DNA of 11,382 bases from Planococcaceae bacterium UBA3370 (GTDB taxonomy: Bacteria > Bacillota > Bacilli > Bacillales_A > Planococcaceae), in NCBI GenBank assembly GCA_002360295.1, contig DEQI01000049.1, positions 10,352 to 21,733 on the forward strand, in the 5' to 3' direction. The notes under the pieces are model-generated. The model made no database searches, was not told the origin of the DNA, and worked only from the letters and a program-made list of their open reading frames with translations. The position numbers and the translations under genes were made by a program. Positions 1 through 7,178 of this stretch are shown in pieces; position 1 is the first letter of the stretch; each line of letters begins with the position of its first letter.

Positions 1-7
1 TTTCTTT

Positions 8-113
8 GTTATTTATCTAATTTCTCTAGTTATTTATCTAATTTTCCGAGTTATTTATCTAATTCCTAAAGTTATTTATCTAATCCCCAATATTATTTAT
101 CTAACACCCAATA
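8..113. repeat. Five-copy 21-bp tandem repeat array
   Basis: Five copies of the 12-bp core TTATTTATCTAA start at 9, 30, 51, 72 and 93, exactly 21 bp apart. They are separated by 9-bp pyrimidine-rich spacers that diverge gradually (TTTCTCTAG, TTTTCCGAG, TTCCTAAAG, TCCCCAATA, CACCCAATA). Bases 1-8 look like another spacer, so the array probably continues off the left edge. It lies downstream of the kdgA terminator. One plus-strand frame stays open through the first three copies and would read as a Y-L-S-N heptapeptide repeat ending at a TAA at 67-69, but no start is visible. I see it as an intergenic minisatellite rather than a gene. The function is unknown. Confidence 0.85.
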
Positions 114-142
114 CTCTAAAGAAAACTCATTAAAATGTCATC

Positions 143-178
143 AAAAAAATTACCGAATTATCGAATCGGTAATTTTTT
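143..178 (-). terminator. Rho-independent terminator of the kdu/kdg operon
   Basis: A perfect 13-bp inverted repeat pairs 144-156 (AAAAAATTACCGA) with 166-178, leaving a 9-nt loop. Read on the minus strand, the stem ends in a run of seven U residues, about 40 nt past the kdgA stop codon. The flanking A and T runs make it potentially bidirectional, so it could also stop transcription entering from the left. It marks the end of the eleven-gene minus-strand transcript. Confidence 0.85.
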
Positions 179-218
179 ATTTTAATTGCTGTTCAATTAT
201 TGTTAATTTATTTCGATT

Positions 219-836
219 TTATAAAATTGCCTGAAGCCACTTTTTTGTTTCCTGTTTTATTTCATGCCATTGCTTATTTTCTACTAGCGATTTATTTATT
301 AAATCGCTACCTGCACCCACAACTGAAGCCCCAGCAGTAATATAACTACGGGCATTTTGCAATGTAATACCACCTGTAGTCATGATTGATATATGACTTA
401 ATGGACCTCTTACATCTTTTACAAAACTCGGGCTTAATGCAGAAGCAGGAAATAATTTAATCATTTCTGCACCTGCACGATATGCTTCTTGCATCTCTGT
501 TGGTGTAAAGACTCCTGGTACAACAGCAATTTGATTCATCTTACAGTAACGAACGACATCTAAATTCAATGTCGGTGATACGATAAATTGTGCCCCTGCT
601 TCAAGTGCTTGTTGGCAATCTTCAAGTGACAAAACCGTTCCAGCTCCAACTAGCACGCGATTCCCGAAATTCTCAATCGTCTTTCGAATAATTTCCGTCG
701 CATTGTCTGTATCCATCGTTATTTCAATTGCCTTTATTCCACCATCTATTAAAGCTTGAATAAGTAATTGGCTCGTTTCATATGGAATTTTTCTCAATAC
801 AGGAATTAATTTAGCCGATTTTAATTCGATATACAT
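219..836 (-). CDS. kdgA: 2-keto-3-deoxy-6-phosphogluconate (KDPG) aldolase
   Basis: This class I aldolase splits KDPG into pyruvate and glyceraldehyde-3-phosphate, the last step of the pathway encoded here; many homologues also act on 4-hydroxy-2-oxoglutarate. The 205-residue length is normal for the Eda/KdgA family. Visible motifs are IEIT with the general-base Glu38, GAGTV (64-68), SPTLN (87-91), the Schiff-base Lys127 in IKLFPAS, and the phosphate-binding TTGGI segment (153-157). The ATG at 836 has a good ribosome binding site (AGGGGAG) that overlaps the stop codon of kdgK, only 11 bp upstream, so the two genes are probably translated together. It is the last gene of the operon, followed by a terminator. 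Function is clear from the motifs and the neighbouring kinase. Confidence 0.95.
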   Translation of the reverse strand: MYIELKSAKLIPVLRKIPYETSQLLIQALIDGGIKAIEITMDTDNATEIIRKTIENFGNRVLVGAGTVLSLEDCQQALEAGAQFIVSPTLNLDVVRYCKMNQIAVVPGVFTPTEMQEAYRAGAEMIKLFPASALSPSFVKDVRGPLSHISIMTTGGITLQNARSYITAGASVVGAGSDLINKSLVENKQWHEIKQETKKWLQAIL

Positions 837-847
837 TTGAAACTCCC

Positions 848-1795
848 CTATCTTTCTATTAATTCTCGAGTTCCTAAAAACATTTCTACTTCTTCAAAAT
901 ATGGCAAGCCTTCATTATCACCTTGAACTTGTACTACCATCGCACCAACGGCATTCGCAATGGTAATAATCTTTTCTAATGCCCAACCTTGTAAAATTCC
1001 AAATAAAAAAGCAGCATCAAAACCATCTCCTGCACCCACTGTATCAACAACTTTCGCTACCGGAAAACCTGATATTTGAATCCATCCACCTTCCTTGTAA
1101 TAGGAAGCACCTTTATCGCCTTCTTTTACGATGACATTGTTAAAATTATACTTTTTAATTTCTTTAAAAATCACTTCATCTTCTTGTGTATCAAATAATA
1201 ATTCTAACTCTTCTCGTCCCGTTAATAAAAAATCAACATACGGTAAATAGCTTGTTAAGGTTTCCCTAGCCTGTTCTTTAGACCAAAGTTTTAAACGAAT
1301 GTTCGGATCTAATGAAACTTTGACTCCATTTTGTTTTGCAAATTGAATTGCCTTTAAAATTACTAGGCGATTTTGCTCATTAATGGCTGGAAACACTCCG
1401 GAAATATGCAAAATTTTTGCCTGCTTTATAAAATCATATGGAAGAGTATCTACCGTTAATGTTTCAGTAGGTGATTTTTGACGATAATAATACGTTTTAC
1501 TATCACCAGATTCTTGGATTTCTTTAAAGTTCAATGAAGTAGCATAGCCTTCAATTAACTGTACTTCAGAAATATCAATTCCTTCTCCACGTACAGTATT
1601 AATGATATGTCTTCCAAATTCATCTTTGCCTAATCTACTAATCCACCCTACATTTGCTCCTAATCGGGCACATCCAATTAATACATTAAGCTCTGCACCG
1701 CCAATTTTTCGTTCAAATTGATGAACAAACCGTAACGGACCTTTTGCTGTGGGATCGAAAGTAATCATGCCATCCCCAATTGTAATTACGTCCAT
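848..1795 (-). CDS. kdgK: 2-keto-3-deoxygluconate kinase (PfkB family)
   Basis: This cytoplasmic ATP-dependent sugar kinase phosphorylates 2-keto-3-deoxygluconate to KDPG, the substrate of the aldolase encoded next. The 315-residue protein shows the PfkB/ribokinase pattern: an N-terminal GGAELNVL segment (32-39) in the substrate-binding region, YYYR (102-105), SLDPNIR (161-167), the VKEGDKG strand-turn (223-229), and the C-terminal signature DTVGAGD (251-257), whose Asp257 is the expected catalytic base and whose glycines form the anion hole. The ATG at 1795 follows a GAGGT ribosome binding site, and the upstream kduD stop is 23 bp away. PfkB enzymes vary in substrate, so the specific call rests on adjacency to kdgA and kduD as well as on the KdgK-like motifs. 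Confidence 0.92.
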   Translation of the reverse strand: MDVITIGDGMITFDPTAKGPLRFVHQFERKIGGAELNVLIGCARLGANVGWISRLGKDEFGRHIINTVRGEGIDISEVQLIEGYATSLNFKEIQESGDSKTYYYRQKSPTETLTVDTLPYDFIKQAKILHISGVFPAINEQNRLVILKAIQFAKQNGVKVSLDPNIRLKLWSKEQARETLTSYLPYVDFLLTGREELELLFDTQEDEVIFKEIKKYNFNNVIVKEGDKGASYYKEGGWIQISGFPVAKVVDTVGAGDGFDAAFLFGILQGWALEKIITIANAVGAMVVQVQGDNEGLPYFEEVEMFLGTRELIER

Positions 1796-1818
1796 ACTTC
1801 TACCTCACCGTCCTCTAT

Positions 1819-2583
1819 TTATCGACCCATCCATCCACCATCAACTACTAACACATGGCCCGAAATATAATCTGATGCTTTAGAAGCTAAGAACACAGCT
1901 GCCCCTGATAAATCTTCGCTTTGTCCCCATCTTCCAGCCGGAATTCGTTCTAAAATGGATTTACTACGCACTTCATCATTTCTTAATGCTTCTGTATTAT
2001 TTGTTGAAATATATCCAGGTGCAATCGCATTTACTTGTATATTTTTATTCGCCCATTCATTAGCCAATGCTTTTGTCAATCCTGCTACAGCATGCTTACT
2101 CGCCGTGTAACTCGGAACATTAATGCCTCCTTGAAATGATAATAGAGAAGCAATATTTATAATTTTTCCTCCACCATTATCAATCATTTGATTTCCAATT
2201 GCTTGACATAGTGCAAAAACAGAGTGAATATTTACATTCATTACACGATGCCATTCCACTTCAGAATGGTTCGCCGCTGGTTCACGATAAATTACCCCCG
2301 CATTATTTACTAAAATATCAATCGTATGCGCCTCTAAAATGGGTACCAATTTTAAATGAAGAGAATCAACGTCACTTAAGTCGATTAAAAATGTATGATA
2401 TGTACCATTAATCGCTTCAATTTGCTGTTGTGTTTCTTGCATATTGTCTTGATGCCCAACTAGTAATACATGTGCACCTGCAGCAGCTAATCCAACTGCG
2501 ATCGCTTGTCCAATTCCCGTGCGTGCTCCTGTAACAAGCGCAGTTTTATTTTTTAATGAAAAATAATTTAAATCGAAGCTCAT
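1819..2583 (-). CDS. kduD: 2-dehydro-3-deoxy-D-gluconate 5-dehydrogenase (KduD)
   Basis: This classical short-chain dehydrogenase interconverts 2,5-diketo-3-deoxygluconate (the KduI product) and 2-keto-3-deoxygluconate with NAD(H). It has 254 residues, close to E. coli KduD. Motifs are the Rossmann TGARTGIG (18-25), NNAG (93-96), and the catalytic tetrad Asn118, Ser146, Tyr159 and Lys163 (YTASK). The C-terminal half follows E. coli KduD closely, as I recall that sequence, including SFQGG, the substrate-loop TNNT (194-197), IPAGRWG and the terminal DGGW. The TNNT loop makes this the better of the two SDRs in the window for true KduD activity. Its AGGAAGGAAG ribosome binding site lies in the last codons of the DMT gene, whose stop is only 5 bp upstream, which points to translational coupling. 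Confidence 0.9.
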   Translation of the reverse strand: MSFDLNYFSLKNKTALVTGARTGIGQAIAVGLAAAGAHVLLVGHQDNMQETQQQIEAINGTYHTFLIDLSDVDSLHLKLVPILEAHTIDILVNNAGVIYREPAANHSEVEWHRVMNVNIHSVFALCQAIGNQMIDNGGGKIINIASLLSFQGGINVPSYTASKHAVAGLTKALANEWANKNIQVNAIAPGYISTNNTEALRNDEVRSKSILERIPAGRWGQSEDLSGAAVFLASKASDYISGHVLVVDGGWMGR

Positions 2584-2588
2584 TGTTA

Positions 2589-3491
2589 TTAAACTTCCTT
2601 CCTTTTAATCATATATTCGATTGTGCCTGACCCAAGTAAAACTCCAAAAATAATTAATACTAAACCACCCCAATGGGCACTAGTAATCGGTTCGCCAAGC
2701 AGTAATGCTGAGCCTATTAACGCAACCAACGTATTGAAATTTATGAAGATTGATGCTTTTGCGGCCCCCACTTGTGGGATTATATTGTTATAAAGCATAT
2801 GCCCAATTGCCGTCCCAATAGCGCCTGAAGCGATAATAATTGCGATAAACTTTGGATTTCCATAAGGTATTTCAATAAATCCTCTAGGTTCGATTACTAT
2901 ACCGATTATTGCTAAAAATATAGAGCCAACAAGAAGCATATATGCCGTAAAGAGTCTCGGATCAAGCGTTTTAGAAACTTTCGAAATGATAATAAAACTA
3001 AACACTTGCGAAAAAACAGATAAAAACACGATAAAATCTCCCATTGAAAGCTCTGTCATTGTACCACCGGAAAATAACACTGCTATATAAATACCAGTCA
3101 TCCCTATGACAAAGCCTCCCCATTGAATCCATGTTGGATTATTTTTTAATAATAAACTTCCTAACACAGCTGTTAAAATCGGTCCTATACCAATGATTAA
3201 GCTTGTATTTGTAGCCGTAGTCATACTGACGCCTATCGCCATAAGAGAATGATGTAGCACAACATTAAGTGTCGAACCAATGAATACGTAGCCCCACTCT
3301 TTTTTTGATAAACGGCGAATTAAGCCAAAAGCTTTTAAAATTATCCATACAACGATTGATGCAATAAGCATCCGCAATGATGTCATCGAAATAGGTGCAG
3401 CTTGTGATGTCAAATATTTGATTGCCGGCACATTAATTCCCCAAACTAACATGACCATCATCAATATGAGATATGCTTTATTGTTGGCCAT
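2589..3491 (-). CDS. DMT-superfamily EamA permease
   Basis: This is an integral membrane transporter of the drug/metabolite superfamily. The 300 residues form about ten hydrophobic helices arranged as two EamA repeats, the normal size for the family. N-terminal features are MVWG-like (LVWGINVPAIKYL, 15-27) and TTATNTSLIIGIGPILTAVLG (91-111 region, quoted in part); the second repeat ends in LLLGEPIT (263-270), typical of EamA domains. A strong AAGGAGG site precedes the ATG, and the gene sits 9 bp after one SDR gene and 5 bp before kduD. The substrate cannot be read from the sequence. Given the context, I infer a role in moving a pathway intermediate or end product, for example as a stand-in for the KdgT permease or as an overflow exporter. 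That role is not demonstrated. Confidence 0.85.
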   Translation of the reverse strand: MANNKAYLILMMVMLVWGINVPAIKYLTSQAAPISMTSLRMLIASIVVWIILKAFGLIRRLSKKEWGYVFIGSTLNVVLHHSLMAIGVSMTTATNTSLIIGIGPILTAVLGSLLLKNNPTWIQWGGFVIGMTGIYIAVLFSGGTMTELSMGDFIVFLSVFSQVFSFIIISKVSKTLDPRLFTAYMLLVGSIFLAIIGIVIEPRGFIEIPYGNPKFIAIIIASGAIGTAIGHMLYNNIIPQVGAAKASIFINFNTLVALIGSALLLGEPITSAHWGGLVLIIFGVLLGSGTIEYMIKRKEV

Positions 3492-3500
3492 TTTTCCTCC

Positions 3501-4256
3501 TTAACGACCTAACCAGCCACCATCGACAGCTATAGTAAAGCCATTAACATAATTTGAAGCTTCTGAAGCTAGAAAAATAGCTGCACCTTGCATATCTTTT
3601 CCATTTCCCCAACGATTTGCAGGAATTCGTTCTAATATTTGTCTACTGCGAACTGGATCTGAAATTAATGCCTCGTTCATATCTGTCTCCATATATCCCG
3701 GTGCAATACAATTCACATTAACGCCTTTGGACGCCCATTCATTAGCTAAAGACTTCGTAAATTGCACGACCGCACCCTTACTTGCTGCGTACGCAGGCAC
3801 AGTAAAGCCACCTTGAAATGATAGTAAGGACGCAATATTTATAATTTTCCCCGCTTTTCGTTCAATCATTTTCTCACCAAATTTTTGACACAAGCTAAAT
3901 ACCGCATTGGCGTTAATATTCATCACAAATTGCCAATCTTCTTGTGGAAATTCCACTGCAGGATGTCGCTTTTGTACCCCTGCGTTGTTTATTAAAATAT
4001 CCACTTGACCAAACTCATGTTCAATTTTTTCTACTAGTTTGCCGTGCTCTTCTAAATTTCCGATATCAAAACCTATAGATAAGCATTTCACGTTATAAGC
4101 TTTTATTTCTTCAATTACTTCTGGACATTCAGAGCGAGAGATTATGACAACATTCGCTCCAGCACTCGCTAAGCCTAATGCTATGTCTTTTCCTAATCCT
4201 CTACTTCCCCCTGTCACAACGGCAGTTTTTCCTGTTAAATCAAATAAGTGATTCAT
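3501..4256 (-). CDS. KduD-like short-chain dehydrogenase, second paralogue
   Basis: This 251-residue NAD(P)-dependent SDR is clearly paralogous to the kduD product encoded at 1819-2583. Motifs are TGGSRGLG (15-22), NNAG (90-93), and the tetrad Asn115, Ser143, Tyr156 and Lys160 (YAASK). It shares the IINIASLLSFQGG block, the RIPA-RWG segment and the DGGW terminus with KduD. The substrate loop differs: TDMNEAL (191-197) replaces the KduD TNNT, a pattern closer to gluconate 5-dehydrogenases of the IdnO/Gno type. Its start codon lies inside the 3' end of the zinc dehydrogenase gene (17-bp overlap), with a GGAGAGGAAG binding site in that gene, so the two are probably translated as a pair. It may be a second KduD or a 5-keto-aldonate reductase; I cannot decide from sequence. 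Confidence 0.85.
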   Translation of the reverse strand: MNHLFDLTGKTAVVTGGSRGLGKDIALGLASAGANVVIISRSECPEVIEEIKAYNVKCLSIGFDIGNLEEHGKLVEKIEHEFGQVDILINNAGVQKRHPAVEFPQEDWQFVMNINANAVFSLCQKFGEKMIERKAGKIINIASLLSFQGGFTVPAYAASKGAVVQFTKSLANEWASKGVNVNCIAPGYMETDMNEALISDPVRSRQILERIPANRWGNGKDMQGAAIFLASEASNYVNGFTIAVDGGWLGR

Positions 4257-5271
4257 TTATTTCTTCCTCTCCAAATGCATATAAAACTTTAATCGCATCT
4301 GTTGGTGTTGTTAAAAGCTCAAATCCTTTTTTAGCTTCATCCACCTTTAATACATGTGTAATAATTTTTTCAAAATCCTTTTGTTTTTCTAATAAATCAA
4401 GTGCTAGCTCAATATCTCGATTCGTATATACTCGTACAAACTGTATTGAAATTTCTTTGAACATCCCTTGCAGCAAGTTTAATTCTGCTGGCTTTTTATA
4501 CCCCGCTACAATAACGAGTGTACCTTGAACTTTTATGATTTCCGTTGCTTGGGCTAACACTGCTGGGTGCCCAGCACAATCAAATACATAATCAATTCCT
4601 GATTCGTTTGTAATTTGACGAATTGATTGTTCGACATTATCAGCTTTAGGGTTTAATGTAGTAAAGCCTAATTCTTTCGCTTTATTCAATCGAAGTTCAT
4701 TATTTTCAATAACTACGACTTCTGACGCACCAAACGCTCGTAAAGTTAATGCAACACATAACCCAATCGTTCCTGCTCCATAGACTACTGCACGATCTCC
4801 ACCTAAAAATTTTGCTCTTCTTACTGCATGCACTGCTACAGCTACTGGTTCAGCTAATGCACCGTTTTTTAAAGATACTGACTTAGGTAGCGGAATAATT
4901 TTATCTTCCTGAACAGCTACATACTCTGCCATTCCTCCATCAACATCGATACCGACTAGCTTTAAATCATCGCAAACATGTGACTGTCCAGATTTACATG
5001 GAATACATTTTCCACAACTAAGTAGTGGATTAACAGTCACTTTTGTTCCGATTGGTAACGTTGAATGTTCACTCGCTATTGTTGCTGAAAATTCATGTCC
5101 TAATATTAATGGCGCGGTAGCTCGAGGATGTGTCCCAGCAAAAATATTTAAATCCGTACCACATATTCCTGCATATGCATTTTTTAATAAAATATATCCT
5201 TCTTTTATTAGAGGCATTTCCACTTCTCTAGTTTCGATTTTTTCTGGATTTTCATAAACAATTGCTTTCAT
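4240..5271 (-). CDS. Zinc-dependent MDR alcohol/polyol dehydrogenase
   Basis: This medium-chain dehydrogenase belongs to the sorbitol/threonine/butanediol/L-idonate dehydrogenase group and oxidises a secondary alcohol or reduces a ketone with NAD(P). In 343 residues it has the catalytic zinc ligands Cys37 (GICGTD), His59-Glu60 (GHEF) and Glu141 (EP), a complete structural zinc lobe (Cys86, Cys89, Cys92, Cys100), and a Rossmann GAGTIG at 165-170. Glu189 at the end of the second beta strand favours NAD over NADP. The ATG at 5271 has a GGAGG site, and 73 bp separate it from the TRAP large subunit, the widest gap inside the operon. It overlaps the following SDR gene by 17 bp. The true substrate is unknown; a sugar acid hydroxyl is likely from context, and L-idonate 5-dehydrogenase is one candidate. 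Confidence 0.88.
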   Translation of the reverse strand: MKAIVYENPEKIETREVEMPLIKEGYILLKNAYAGICGTDLNIFAGTHPRATAPLILGHEFSATIASEHSTLPIGTKVTVNPLLSCGKCIPCKSGQSHVCDDLKLVGIDVDGGMAEYVAVQEDKIIPLPKSVSLKNGALAEPVAVAVHAVRRAKFLGGDRAVVYGAGTIGLCVALTLRAFGASEVVVIENNELRLNKAKELGFTTLNPKADNVEQSIRQITNESGIDYVFDCAGHPAVLAQATEIIKVQGTLVIVAGYKKPAELNLLQGMFKEISIQFVRVYTNRDIELALDLLEKQKDFEKIITHVLKVDEAKKGFELLTTPTDAIKVLYAFGEEEINESLI

Positions 5272-5294
5272 CAGATGTCCTCCACTATTAAAAA

Positions 5295-5329
5295 TAAGGA
5301 GATGTCTTCGATATAATTATCCTTAGACA
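5295..5329 (-). other. Possible alternative RNA stems in the dctM-MDR gap
   Basis: The 73-bp gap between the TRAP genes and the enzyme genes contains two complementary pairs in interleaved order: TAAGGA (5295-5300) with TCCTTA (5320-5325), and TGTCT (5303-5307) with AGACA (5325-5329). On the minus-strand RNA the first stem is followed by five U residues. The two stems cannot both form as simple hairpins, so they could be alternatives or a pseudoknot. Both are short and AU-rich with long loops, so chance is quite possible. I saw no convincing internal promoter in this gap. Confidence 0.25.
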
Positions 5330-5344
5330 GCCCCTTCTTTACTG

Positions 5345-6652
5345 TTACTTAATAAACCCTAAAAAACTTGGTAGCCATAATGAAAGTGCAGGAATATACG
5401 TAACTAAAAGAAGTACTGCAACTGTCACCGCGAAGAAAGGAATTAACGGCTTTATGACTTGTTCAATCTTCATTTTTGCTACACGTGCACCAACAAATAA
5501 TACTGGTCCTACTGGTGGAGTGATTGTACCAATACTTAAGTTGAATACAACCATAATTCCAAAGTGAACTGGATCCATACCGAACTGTAATACAATTGGC
5601 AAGAATATCGGTGTGAAGATTAAAATAGCTGGTGTAGGGTCCATAAATGTTCCTACTATTAATAAAACGATATTCATAATAATTAAAATGACGATCATAT
5701 TATCTGTAAAACCTAATAGCATATCAGCAATTAATTGAGGAATTCCTGTAAATGCCATTACCCAAGACATAATTGTAGATACACCGATTAAAAAAATGAC
5801 TATTGCTGTAGTACGTGTCGATTCTATTAATATTCTAGGTAAATCTCTTACTTTAATAGTTCGATAAATAAAAGATAGTAACAAAGCATATACGACCGCT
5901 ATAGCAGAGCCTTCCGTGGCAGTAAATGCACCATAAATTATTCCGCCAATTACTATTAATATAAGTAATAGGCTTGGAATCGCATCAATAAACACTTTTA
6001 AAGCTAAACGGATTGGTACGCGCTCATCGCTTTTATATCCTTTTCGTTTTGCGATAAAATAAGCAACAATCATACAACCAATTCCCCATAAGATCCCTGG
6101 AATATAGCCTGCCATAAATAAAGCAGCAATTGATGTCCCTCCACTGACTAAAGAAAATACGATCAGTGTATTACTAGGTGGAATTAACATACCTGTCGGC
6201 GCTGAAGCAATGTTTACTGCTGCACTAAAAGATTTATCATATCCTTCTTTTTCCTGCATTGGTGCCATTGTAGAACCAACTGCAGCTGCAGCAGCTACTG
6301 CGGAACCTGAAATTGATCCAAACATCATATTCGCTAATACATTTGTTTGAGCAAGTGAGCCAGGCATGCGTCCTGCTAATACTTTTGCGCAGTTCACAAG
6401 ACGCATTGCAATCCCACCATTATTCATTATGACTCCCGCTAATATAAAAAATGGAATTGCAAGTAATGTAAATGAATTCATCCCTGTAAACATACGTTGC
6501 GCTGAAGTTTGTAATGCATTTTCTGGGCCTAAAATTGAAAACATCGCTAGTACTGAGGCAATTCCAACACTGATACTAATAGGAGCTCCAATAATTAAAT
6601 AGAAAGCAACACCTACAAATAAAATTAATCCTGCTATTCCTGCTGAAGCCAT
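5345..6652 (-). CDS. TRAP transporter large membrane subunit (DctM family)
   Basis: This is the 435-residue translocating subunit of a tripartite ATP-independent periplasmic-type transporter, expected to have about twelve transmembrane helices and to use an ion gradient for solute uptake. Family signatures include the IPFFILAG segment (66-73), SISGSAVA (113-120) with the alanine-rich stretch after it, the PPSNTLIVF hairpin region (158-166) and, in the second half, the FMDPTPAILI and TPPVG segments. It is a separate protein from the small subunit, not a QM fusion. The ATG at 6652 has a GGGAGG site, and the small-subunit gene stops 25 bp upstream. Similar M subunits serve sialic acid, diketogulonate, ectoine and hexuronate systems, so the substrate is inferred only from the surrounding sugar-acid genes. 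Confidence 0.93.
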   Translation of the reverse strand: MASAGIAGLILFVGVAFYLIIGAPISISVGIASVLAMFSILGPENALQTSAQRMFTGMNSFTLLAIPFFILAGVIMNNGGIAMRLVNCAKVLAGRMPGSLAQTNVLANMMFGSISGSAVAAAAAVGSTMAPMQEKEGYDKSFSAAVNIASAPTGMLIPPSNTLIVFSLVSGGTSIAALFMAGYIPGILWGIGCMIVAYFIAKRKGYKSDERVPIRLALKVFIDAIPSLLLILIVIGGIIYGAFTATEGSAIAVVYALLLSFIYRTIKVRDLPRILIESTRTTAIVIFLIGVSTIMSWVMAFTGIPQLIADMLLGFTDNMIVILIIMNIVLLIVGTFMDPTPAILIFTPIFLPIVLQFGMDPVHFGIMVVFNLSIGTITPPVGPVLFVGARVAKMKIEQVIKPLIPFFAVTVAVLLLVTYIPALSLWLPSFLGFIK

Positions 6653-6677
6653 TTACCCTTTTCCTCCCAACGTTTCG

Positions 6678-7163
6678 TTATATAATTTCCAATGGTTTTT
6701 TCGTTTTAATAACTACATAAATGTTATATAGACTATAGAAGATAATAAAGAAACCGCTTATTGGCATAACAGCATATAGATATCCAACTGGCACATTTAA
6801 TGCTGCTGACATTTGAGTCCAAGCAATTTTTGTAGTAGTTAAACCACCTGAAATTAAAACTAACGCTGAGAATAAAATAATACTTATTTCGATAAATATT
6901 TGCATAGCCATTCTTAATTTGTTTGGCATACTATTTTGAATAAATTCTATTCGCATATGACCGTTTTCACCAAAAACAAATGAAGCTCCAAATACCACCA
7001 ACCACACAAAGCAATACTTTGCTAATTCTTCTGAAAACGTGCTTGGATTATTTAAGACAAAGCGAGTGAATACTTGCCATGTTACAAGTACTACTAATCC
7101 TCCAAATAATAAGATGCATAGTGTTGATAATATTTTATCTAGGATTTTTTTTATAGTTTCCAA
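6678..7163 (-). CDS. TRAP transporter small membrane subunit (DctQ family)
   Basis: This 161-residue membrane protein has four predicted helices (about 12-34, 48-66, 86-107 and 126-152), the DctQ topology. It carries the family motifs QVFTRFV (30-36) and FSEELAKY (43-50), and the VPVGYLYAVMP segment near the last helix. The Q subunit supports the M subunit and helps dock the binding protein. The start codon is TTG, not ATG: the only in-frame start with a suitable ribosome binding site (AGGTGG, about 8 nt away) is the TTG at 7163-7161, and the protein begins METIKKIL. The binding-protein gene stops 15 bp upstream. A weak start may help set Q subunit amounts, but that is speculation. Confidence 0.92.
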   Translation of the reverse strand: METIKKILDKILSTLCILLFGGLVVLVTWQVFTRFVLNNPSTFSEELAKYCFVWLVVFGASFVFGENGHMRIEFIQNSMPNKLRMAMQIFIEISIILFSALVLISGGLTTTKIAWTQMSAALNVPVGYLYAVMPISGFFIIFYSLYNIYVVIKTKKPLEII

Positions 7164-7178
7164 TCAAACCACCACCTA

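Noticed and set aside
10..69. A protein with Y-L-S-N heptapeptide repeats read from the 21-bp array
   Set aside because: A 21-bp period is a whole number of codons, so an open frame through copies follows automatically. There is no start in the window and the frame ends at 67-69 while the DNA repeat continues.
1..113. A CRISPR array
   Set aside because: The 12-bp cores and 9-bp related spacers are far too short, the spacers are similar to each other, and no cas gene is nearby.
2199..2411. Plus-strand open frame of 70 codons inside kduD
   Set aside because: It lies wholly antisense to a well-conserved gene, resembles no protein I know, and is most likely a shadow frame.
4178..4528. Plus-strand open frame of 116 codons opposite the MDR and SDR genes
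   Set aside because: It is antisense to two genes with intact catalytic motifs, and its composition is what the reverse complement of coding DNA gives. No binding site or family resemblance is seen.
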